Assembly (NCBI RefSeq): GCF_038561965.1
Contig: NZ_CP139348.1
Coordinates: 434,001-498,000, forward strand
Source: Stutzerimonas stutzeri
Lineage (GTDB): Bacteria > Pseudomonadota > Gammaproteobacteria > Pseudomonadales > Pseudomonadaceae
Reading direction: 5' to 3'
DNA: 64,000 nt
Part shown: piece after piece, positions 35,286 to 41,633 of the stretch
Layout: each line of letters starts with the position of its first letter
Numbering within the stretch: the first letter of the stretch is position 1
Program-made: the position numbers and the translations under genes
Notes under the pieces: model-generated
What the model saw: only the letters and a program-made list of their open reading frames with translations
Told to the model about the DNA's origin: nothing
Database searches by the model: none

Positions 35286-37091
35286 ATGCCTGACTACAAG
35301 GCCCCCTTGCGCGATATCCGCTTTGTACGTGACGAATTGCTCGGCTACGAAGCGCACTATCAGAGCCTTCCGGGTTGTGAAGACGCCACCCCGGACATGG
35401 TCAATGCGATTCTCGATGAAGGCGCGAAGTTTTGTGAGCAGGTACTCGCTCCGCTGAACCGTGTGGGTGACATCGAAGGCTGTACCTGGAGCGAATCCGG
35501 TGTAAAGACACCGACCGGCTTCAAAGAAGCTTACGAGCAGTACGTGGAAGGTGGTTGGCCGAGCCTGGCCCATGACGTCGATCATGGCGGTCAGGGGCTA
35601 CCCGAGTCGCTCGGTCTGGCAATCAGCGAAATGATCGGTCAGGCCAACTGGTCCTGGGGCATGTACCCCGGCCTGTCGCACGGCTGCATGAACACCATCG
35701 CTACTCACGGTACTGACGATCAGAAGCACACCTACCTCAGCAAGCTGGTTTCCGGTCAGTGGACCGGCACCATGTGTCTGACCGAGCCGCACTGCGGCAC
35801 CGATCTGGGCATGCTGCGCACCAAGGCCGAGCCCCAGGCTGACGGCAGCTACAAGCTGAACGGCACCAAGATCTTCATCTCTTCCGGTGAGCACGACATG
35901 GCCGAGAACATCGTCCACATCGTACTGGCCCGCCTGCCCGATGCTCCGGCTGGTACCAAGGGGATCTCCCTGTTCATCGTGCCCAAGTTCCTGCCCAACG
36001 CCGAAGGCGAGAAGGGCGAGCGCAACGGTGTGACCTGTGGCTCGCTGGAACACAAGATGGGTATCCATGGCAACGCGACCTGCGTGATGAACTTCGACGG
36101 CGCCACCGGCTTTTTGATCGGGCCGCCGAACAAGGGCCTGAACGCCATGTTCACCTTCATGAACACCGCGCGTCTGGGTACTGCGCTGCAGGGTCTGGCG
36201 CATGCCGAGATCGGCTTCCAGGGCGGCATCAAGTACGCTCGCGAGCGCCTGCAAATGCGTGCGCTGACTGGTCCCAAGGCGCCGGAAAAGCCGGCCGACC
36301 CGATCATCGTGCACCCTGACGTGCGCCGTATGCTGTTGACCATGAAGGCCTTCGCCGAGGGCAATCGTGCCATGGTCTACTTCACTGCCAAGCAGGTCGA
36401 CATCGTCAAGAACAGCCAGGACGAAGAGCAGAAGAAGCAGGCCGATACCCTGCTGGCCTTCCTCACGCCGATCGCCAAGGCCTTCATGACCGAAGTGGGC
36501 TTCGAAGCGGCCAACCATGGCGTGCAGATCTACGGTGGTCACGGCTTCATCGCCGAATGGGGCATGGAGCAGAACGTGCGTGACGCGCGTATTTCCATGC
36601 TGTACGAGGGCACCACCGGTATCCAGGCACTGGACCTGTTGGGTCGCAAGGTGTTGATGACTCAGGGCGAGGCACTGAAGTCCTTCACCAAGATCGTGCA
36701 CAAGTTCTGCCAGAGCCACGAAGCCAACGACGCCATCAAGGAGTTCGTCACTCCCTTGAATCAGCTGAACAAGGAGTGGGGCGAGCTGACCATGAAGATC
36801 GGCATGGCCGCCATGAAGGACCGTGAAATGGTCGGCGCAGCGTCGGTGGACTACTGCATGTACTCCGGCTACGCCTGCCTCGCCTACTTCTGGGCTGACA
36901 TGGCTCGCGTTGCTGCCGAGAAACTGGCTGAGGGTACCTCTGATGAGGCGTTCTACAAGGCCAAGCTGCAGACTGCGCGCTTCTACTTCCAGCGCATCCT
37001 GCCGCGTACCCGCATGCACGTTGACGCCATGATGTCCGGTGCCGACAATCTGATGGATATGGCCGAGGAAGATTTCGCTCTCGGTTACTGA
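35286..37091 (+). CDS. Acyl-CoA dehydrogenase FadE1-like
   Basis: A 601-residue FAD-dependent acyl-CoA dehydrogenase of the large class. The N-terminus MPDYKAPLRDIRFVRDELL is an extra domain typical of the group; the flavin/substrate motifs are MCLTEPHCGTDLGMLRTKAE and IFISSGEHDMAENIVH; the C-terminal helical domain holds QIYGGHGFIAEWGMEQNVRDARISMLYEGT, with the likely catalytic Glu in YEGT. It corresponds to PAO1 PA0506 by context (memory), a PsrA target in P. aeruginosa. A strong promoter with PsrA boxes lies upstream and a terminator follows. Confidence 0.94.
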   Translation: MPDYKAPLRDIRFVRDELLGYEAHYQSLPGCEDATPDMVNAILDEGAKFCEQVLAPLNRVGDIEGCTWSESGVKTPTGFKEAYEQYVEGGWPSLAHDVDHGGQGLPESLGLAISEMIGQANWSWGMYPGLSHGCMNTIATHGTDDQKHTYLSKLVSGQWTGTMCLTEPHCGTDLGMLRTKAEPQADGSYKLNGTKIFISSGEHDMAENIVHIVLARLPDAPAGTKGISLFIVPKFLPNAEGEKGERNGVTCGSLEHKMGIHGNATCVMNFDGATGFLIGPPNKGLNAMFTFMNTARLGTALQGLAHAEIGFQGGIKYARERLQMRALTGPKAPEKPADPIIVHPDVRRMLLTMKAFAEGNRAMVYFTAKQVDIVKNSQDEEQKKQADTLLAFLTPIAKAFMTEVGFEAANHGVQIYGGHGFIAEWGMEQNVRDARISMLYEGTTGIQALDLLGRKVLMTQGEALKSFTKIVHKFCQSHEANDAIKEFVTPLNQLNKEWGELTMKIGMAAMKDREMVGAASVDYCMYSGYACLAYFWADMARVAAEKLAEGTSDEAFYKAKLQTARFYFQRILPRTRMHVDAMMSGADNLMDMAEEDFALGY

Positions 37092-37106
37092 TAGGTTGAG
37101 GTTGTG

Positions 37107-37137
37107 AAAAGCCGCTGCTATGCAGCGGCTTTTTTTT
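37107..37137 (+). terminator. Rho-independent terminator after the first FadE gene
   Basis: A 12-bp perfect stem (AAAAGCCGCTGC / GCAGCGGCTTTT) with a 3-nt loop, ending in eight or more T. Confidence 0.95.
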
Positions 37138-37252
37138 ATGCGCGGCCCGGGCGACTGTGCCGATTTTGTCGCGTATTCGCCGGTTTTCCGCTGCATTAGC
37201 GATAACAAGAAGGCAAAATGCTATCTTTTCTCGGCAGCCCGCCGGAGTCGCT

Positions 37253-38542
37253 GTGTCGCGAACCCTCTCGCATCGCTTCAGCCATTTTCTAGCCCCGCTG
37301 GCCTTGCTGTTGGGCGGCGAGGTCATTGCGCGTCAGGTATCGCTGAACGAGTTCTTCACGTCGCTTTATAACGTTTTGCCGACCGTGCTGCTGTTGCTCG
37401 GCGGTGCGCTTTGCGTAATGTACGGTCGCCTTCGCGAGTCGTTTCTGCTGCTGTGCATCTATCTCGCTTATTTCCTGCTCGACACTCACGCCGACCATTA
37501 CCGTTCGTACGGCACGCTGCTAGACAACGCAGCCCTGACCTTTCACCTGTGCAGTTTGCTGCTGCCGTTGCTGTATGGCCTGTATGGGGTGTGGCGGGAA
37601 CGCGGCCATCTCGCTCAGGATGGTCTGGCACGCGCAGCGGTGCTTTTTGTCGTATGTATCGTCGCCTTGGCAATGGCGAGGCGATTTCCAGAGGCATTAC
37701 ATGCCTGGCTGGCGGTGATTCGCTGGCCAGCCCTGCAAGCCGATTGGCTGCAACTCATCCAGTTGGCGTATCCGGCGTTCCTAGGTGCACTGGTGTTATT
37801 GACAGTCCAGTACATACGGCAACCCAGGCCGTCACATGCCGCACAGGTCGTCGCACTGCTTGGGGTTATGCTGATGCTGCCGCAGACGTTCAGTCGTTAT
37901 GCCGCGCTGAATGTGCTCAGCAGCCATGTATTGCTGATGCTGGTGGTGGCAATCGCTCATGAAGCCTATCTCATGGCTTTTCGTGATGAGCTGACCGGCT
38001 TGCCCGGTCGGCGCGCATTGAACGAGAAGCTGCAACGCCTGGGACGCCAATATGTGCTGGCCATGGCCGACGTGGATCATTTCAAGAGCTTCAACGATAC
38101 CCACGGGCACGACGTCGGCGATCAGGTTCTGAAGATGGTGGCCAGCCGGCTGCGCAAGATAGGCGGGGGCGGGCGCGCCTACCGTTATGGCGGTGAGGAG
38201 TTCACTTTGGTCTTCCCCGGTCGCAGCATCGAAGAGTGCTTGCCGCACCTGGAGGCGGTACGCCAGTCCGTTGAGAGCTATGCGCTACAACTGCGCGACG
38301 CCAACAGCCGTCCGAAAGACGACCGCCAGGGACGTATGGCTCGGGGCAAGGCCGCGGCGGGCCAAGTATCTGTGACCATCAGCATCGGTGTGGCCGAGCG
38401 GCAGGGCGAGCAGCGTACTCCGGACGAAGTCATCAAGGCTGCCGACCAGGCTCTCTACAGCGCCAAAAAGGCCGGTCGCAATTGCGTGCGTGTGCACGGC
38501 AGTGGGCGCGGAGCGGTGCGCATGGCCGAGCATTCGCGTTAG
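37253..38542 (+). CDS. Membrane-bound diguanylate cyclase
   Basis: A 429-residue protein with six to seven N-terminal membrane helices (residues ~15-240) and a C-terminal GGDEF domain. The active-site motif is GGEEF in RAYRYGGEEFTLVFPG, preceded by DELTGLPGRRALNE and MADVDHFKSFNDTHGHDVGDQVL, so it should make c-di-GMP. The inhibitory I-site RxxD normally nine to six residues before the motif is absent (Gly at both key positions). The start is GTG 37253 with GGAG five bases upstream; the frame extends upstream to an ATG at 37157 that lacks a good site and has an unlikely basic N-terminus. It separates the two FadE genes. Confidence 0.88.
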   Translation: MSRTLSHRFSHFLAPLALLLGGEVIARQVSLNEFFTSLYNVLPTVLLLLGGALCVMYGRLRESFLLLCIYLAYFLLDTHADHYRSYGTLLDNAALTFHLCSLLLPLLYGLYGVWRERGHLAQDGLARAAVLFVVCIVALAMARRFPEALHAWLAVIRWPALQADWLQLIQLAYPAFLGALVLLTVQYIRQPRPSHAAQVVALLGVMLMLPQTFSRYAALNVLSSHVLLMLVVAIAHEAYLMAFRDELTGLPGRRALNEKLQRLGRQYVLAMADVDHFKSFNDTHGHDVGDQVLKMVASRLRKIGGGGRAYRYGGEEFTLVFPGRSIEECLPHLEAVRQSVESYALQLRDANSRPKDDRQGRMARGKAAAGQVSVTISIGVAERQGEQRTPDEVIKAADQALYSAKKAGRNCVRVHGSGRGAVRMAEHSR

Positions 38543-38558
38543 GGTTGCAGCGGTATCG

Positions 38559-38590
38559 TTTGTGACCAGTAAAAACTATCGGGTCACAAA
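38559..38590. promoter_or_regulatory. 9-bp inverted repeat upstream of the second FadE gene
   Basis: TTTGTGACC, a 14-base spacer and GGTCACAAA form a perfect dyad 92-123 bases upstream of the ATG at 38682. It is followed by A residues, not T, so it is not a forward terminator. The arms contain TGTGA/TCACA, but 20 bases apart rather than the 6 of a Vfr/CRP site. Possible operator for the FadE gene; regulator unknown. Confidence 0.45.
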
Positions 38591-38681
38591 AAGACGCTTA
38601 ATCCCGCCTTTGTTATTCGGTTAGACTCGTTGGAAACGGCCCACAGTGGCCGCAACCCAGTGTCTTGCGAGGAACCTTGCC

Positions 38682-40460
38682 ATGGCTGACTACCAAGCGC
38701 CGCTGCGCGACATGCGTTTTGTCCTGAATGAAGTCTTCGACGCGCCGAAGCTCTGGCAGGCGCTGCCCGCTCTAGCTGAGGTGGTCGACGCCGAAACCGC
38801 CGATGCGATCCTCGAGGAGGCGGGCAAGATCACGGCCAATAGCATCGCCCCGCTGAATCGCAGCGGTGATGAGGAAGGTTGCCGTTGGGATGCGGGAGCG
38901 GTGTCGACACCTGCAGGGTATCGAGAGGCTTATCAGCTGTACGCCGAGGGCGGCTGGGTCGGCGTCGGTGGTGACCCGGCGTTCGGCGGCATGGGCATGC
39001 CCAAGGTCATTTCGGCCCAGGTCGAGGAAATGATGAATTCCGCCAGCCTGGCGTTCGGTCTCTATCCGATGCTGACCTCTGGTGCATGTCTGTCGATCTA
39101 CGCGCATGCCAGCGAGGAACTGAAGCAGAAATACTTGCCGAACATGTATGCCGGGGTCTGGTCCGGCTCCATGTGTCTGACCGAACCTCATGCCGGGACC
39201 GATCTGGGCATCATTCGCACCAAGGCCGAGCCCCAGGCAGACGGCTCCTATAAAGTCAGCGGCACGAAGATTTTCATCACCGGTGGCGAGCACGACCTGA
39301 CCGATAACATCATTCATCTGGTGCTGGCCAAGCTGCCAGACGCGCCGGCCGGCTCTCGCGGAATCTCGCTATTCCTGGTGCCCAAGGTAATGGTCAATGA
39401 AGACGGCACGCTGGGTGAGCGTAACTCGCTGTCGTGCGGTTCGATCGAGCACAAGATGGGCATCCAGGCGTCGGCTACTTGCGTGATGAACTTCGATGGC
39501 GCCATCGGCTGGATGGTCGGCGAGCCGAACAAGGGCCTGGCGGCGATGTTCACCATGATGAACTACGAGCGTCTGGGTGTCGGCATTCAAGGGCTCGCGA
39601 CTGGCGAGCGTTCCTACCAGAGCGCAATCGAGTATGCGCGCGATCGTATCCAGAGCCGTGCGCCGACCGGGCCTGTCGCTCAGGACAAGGCGGCCGATCC
39701 AATCATCGTGCACCCCGACGTGCGTCGTATGTTGCTGACGATGAAGGCGCTGAACGAAGGCGGCCGGGCGTTCTCAAGCTACGTCGCCCTGCAGCTCGAC
39801 ATCGCCAAGTTCAGCGACGACGACGAGGCGCGGCAGCGTGCCGAGGCGCAGGTCGCACTGCTGACACCTGTAGCCAAGGCCTTTCTTACGGATATGGGGC
39901 TGGAAACCACGGTGCATGGCCAACAGGTCTTCGGCGGCCATGGCTTTATTCGCGAATGGGGTCAGGAGCAGCTGGTGCGCGACTGCCGCATCACGCAGAT
40001 CTACGAGGGTACCAATGGCATCCAGGCGCTGGACCTGGTTGGGCGCAAGATCGTCGGTAGCGGCGGCACCATGTATCAGGCTTTCGTAGATGAGATCCGT
40101 GCGTTTATCGCTGACGCCGGAACGGAGCTGGCGGAGTTTGCCGAGCCGCTCAAGAGCGCCATGGACAATCTGGACGATTTGACCGCTTGGGTCATCGAGC
40201 AGGCCAAGGCCAACCCGAACGAAATCGGCGCCGCCTCGGTGGAGTACCTGCACGTGTTCGGCTACACCGCTTATGCCTATATGTGGGCGCGCATGGCGGC
40301 AGTGGCCTTTGCCAAGCGGGAAGAGGGCGAGTTCTATCTGAGCAAGCTCGGCACCGCGCGCTTTTATTTTGCGCGACTGCTCCCGCGAATTCATTCTCTG
40401 AGTGCGTCAGTGAAGGCCGGTAGCGAGTCGCTGTATCTGCTCGACGCGGCGCAATTCTGA
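38682..40460 (+). CDS. Acyl-CoA dehydrogenase FadE2-like
   Basis: A 592-residue paralogue of the FadE at 35286-37091, sharing the N-terminal ADYQAPLRDMRFVLNEVF, MCLTEPHAGTDLGIIRTKAE and QVFGGHGFIREWGQEQLVRDCRITQIYEGT with the probable catalytic Glu in YEGT. ATG 38682 has GAGGA eight bases upstream; the frame extends a further 12 codons to 38646 without support. By order it matches PAO1 PA0508 (memory). The two FadE copies probably differ in chain-length preference. No PsrA-type box was seen upstream, only the 9-bp inverted repeat. Confidence 0.94.
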   Translation: MADYQAPLRDMRFVLNEVFDAPKLWQALPALAEVVDAETADAILEEAGKITANSIAPLNRSGDEEGCRWDAGAVSTPAGYREAYQLYAEGGWVGVGGDPAFGGMGMPKVISAQVEEMMNSASLAFGLYPMLTSGACLSIYAHASEELKQKYLPNMYAGVWSGSMCLTEPHAGTDLGIIRTKAEPQADGSYKVSGTKIFITGGEHDLTDNIIHLVLAKLPDAPAGSRGISLFLVPKVMVNEDGTLGERNSLSCGSIEHKMGIQASATCVMNFDGAIGWMVGEPNKGLAAMFTMMNYERLGVGIQGLATGERSYQSAIEYARDRIQSRAPTGPVAQDKAADPIIVHPDVRRMLLTMKALNEGGRAFSSYVALQLDIAKFSDDDEARQRAEAQVALLTPVAKAFLTDMGLETTVHGQQVFGGHGFIREWGQEQLVRDCRITQIYEGTNGIQALDLVGRKIVGSGGTMYQAFVDEIRAFIADAGTELAEFAEPLKSAMDNLDDLTAWVIEQAKANPNEIGAASVEYLHVFGYTAYAYMWARMAAVAFAKREEGEFYLSKLGTARFYFARLLPRIHSLSASVKAGSESLYLLDAAQF

Positions 40461-40550
40461 TTTGCGAGACTTAATCTGAAGGCAATCTGAAATTAATTGG
40501 CCATGATGCGGAACGATTAAGCCGGTCCTTCGGTCATAAAAACCACGCAA

Positions 40551-40609
40551 TGTAAGCTTGGACTTACAGCTCTGCATCACGGATGACGCGATGTAGGAAA
40601 AGGCTTACA
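40551..40609 (+). promoter_or_regulatory. Two GacA boxes upstream of the Rsm RNA
   Basis: TGTAAG-N6-CTTACA at 40551-40568 is a perfect match to the GacA upstream activating sequence. A second copy, TGTAGG-N6-CTTACA at 40592-40609, has one mismatch. The two are 41 bp apart, about four helical turns, and centred near -107 and -67 of the predicted start. This predicts strict control by the GacS/GacA two-component system. Confidence 0.88.
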
Positions 40610-40654
40610 AGGCGTGATGCAATATGGCTACTACTGGCCATCACGGCCAGGCGG

Positions 40655-40660
40655 TAATCT
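40655..40660 (+). promoter_or_regulatory. -10 box of the Rsm RNA promoter
   Basis: TAATCT lies 7 bases before the predicted RNA start near 40667. No clear -35 hexamer is present at the usual spacing, as expected for an activator-dependent promoter. Confidence 0.5.
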
Positions 40661-40666
40661 ACTGCA

Positions 40667-40794
40667 TAAGGACGTGGCGCACGGAAAGCGCGGATCACAA
40701 AACGGAACACACAGGGAATGGTGCCAGGACGGCGCGCGATCATGGATGTCAGGATTCAGTCTGCAGAGCCCCGCTTCGGCGGGGTTTTTCTTTT
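40667..40794 (+). ncRNA. Rsm-family regulatory RNA (RsmY-like)
   Basis: A non-coding RNA of about 120-125 nt that sequesters the translational repressor RsmA/CsrA. The evidence is structural: eight GGA motifs in 85 bases (40670, 40683, 40692, 40704, 40715, 40727, 40744, 40752). At least two are in hairpin loops (GCGC-ACGGAAA-GCGC at 40677-40691 and GTGCC-AGGAC-GGCGC at 40721-40735). A strong terminator ends it and two GacA boxes precede it. Which member of the RsmX/Y/Z set it is cannot be fixed; RsmY is favoured because in PAO1 rsmY lies in the same chromosomal neighbourhood as the FadE genes (memory). The 5' end is inferred from the -10 box. Confidence 0.85.
40769..40794 (+). terminator. Terminator of the Rsm RNA
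   Basis: CCCCGC-TTCG-GCGGGG with a UUCG tetraloop, followed by TTTTTCTTTT. Confidence 0.93.
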
Positions 40795-40872
40795 CTGCTT
40801 AGTTCTTATCCATTTCACACGCGGCCGAGCTAGCTTCGCCGGCTTGGACTTAAACCGCTCGTATTCTCCTCA

Positions 40873-41520
40873 TCAGGCCGGCATGTACACGCCGGTGCCA
40901 CCTAGCCCGCAATAACCGCCCGGATTCTTTGCCAGATACTGCTGGTGGTAGGCCTCTGCGTAATAGAACGTCGGCGCGTCGTCTATCTCTGTGGTGATCG
41001 CCGGAAAGCCCGCATCGCTCAAGCGCTGCTGGAAGCGCTCTCGGCTGGCTTCCGCCGCATTGCGCTGCTGTGCATCCATGCAATAGATCGCGGAACGATA
41101 CTGGCTGCCGATATCGTTACCCTGGCGCATCCCCTGAGTTGGGTTGTGCGCCTCCCAAAAGATGCGCAGCAAGGTGCCATAGTCGATCTGCTGAGGATCG
41201 AACACGACGAGCACCGCCTCCGTATGGCCGGTGAGTCCGGAACATGCTTCATCATAGGTCGGGTTGGGTGTCAGGCCGCCGGCATAACCTACGGCCGTCG
41301 TCCACACGCCGGGCTGCTCCCAGAAGCGGCGCTCTGCTCCCCAGAAGCAGCCCATGGCAAAAATGGCCTGGGAGAAGCCGGCTGGGAAGGGCGCCTGCAA
41401 TGGATTGCCATTGACATAGTGGGCGGCTGGAACCGACATGGCGGTTGAGCGGCCGGGCAGTGCCTGTTCTGCTGTAGGCAACGCCTGTTTGTTGACCAGT
41501 ATCTGCGAACGTAGCGACAT
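40873..41520 (-). CDS. msrA: Peptide-methionine (S)-S-oxide reductase MsrA
   Basis: A 215-residue MsrA reducing methionine-S-sulfoxide in proteins. The catalytic motif is AMGCFWGAERRFW; AVGYAGGLTPNPTYDEACSG and HTEAV are conserved, and the C-terminal resolving cysteine is in NPGGYCGLGGTGV. An N-terminal extension of about 40 residues precedes the conserved core. Transcribed toward the Rsm RNA. It begins the block that follows PAO1 order (PA5018 onward). Confidence 0.95.
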   Translation of the reverse strand: MSLRSQILVNKQALPTAEQALPGRSTAMSVPAAHYVNGNPLQAPFPAGFSQAIFAMGCFWGAERRFWEQPGVWTTAVGYAGGLTPNPTYDEACSGLTGHTEAVLVVFDPQQIDYGTLLRIFWEAHNPTQGMRQGNDIGSQYRSAIYCMDAQQRNAAEASRERFQQRLSDAGFPAITTEIDDAPTFYYAEAYHQQYLAKNPGGYCGLGGTGVYMPA

Positions 41521-41633
41521 GTGAGCCTCGAGCGGGGCGGGAGCGACGGTCTAGGCTACAAAAGCTGGAGTGACAGGGAAAGCGCGGCGGCTGCCCATGC
41601 GTCGCCGAACTCAGCGATAGCCGTTGGCTATGC

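Noticed and set aside
35598..37208. 536-residue open frame antisense to the first FadE gene
   Set aside because: Covers a clear acyl-CoA dehydrogenase and crosses its terminator; no domain.
38559..38590. Vfr/CRP site or terminator
   Set aside because: TGTGA and TCACA are 20 bases apart rather than 6, and the hairpin is followed by A residues on the plus strand with no T-run on either strand.
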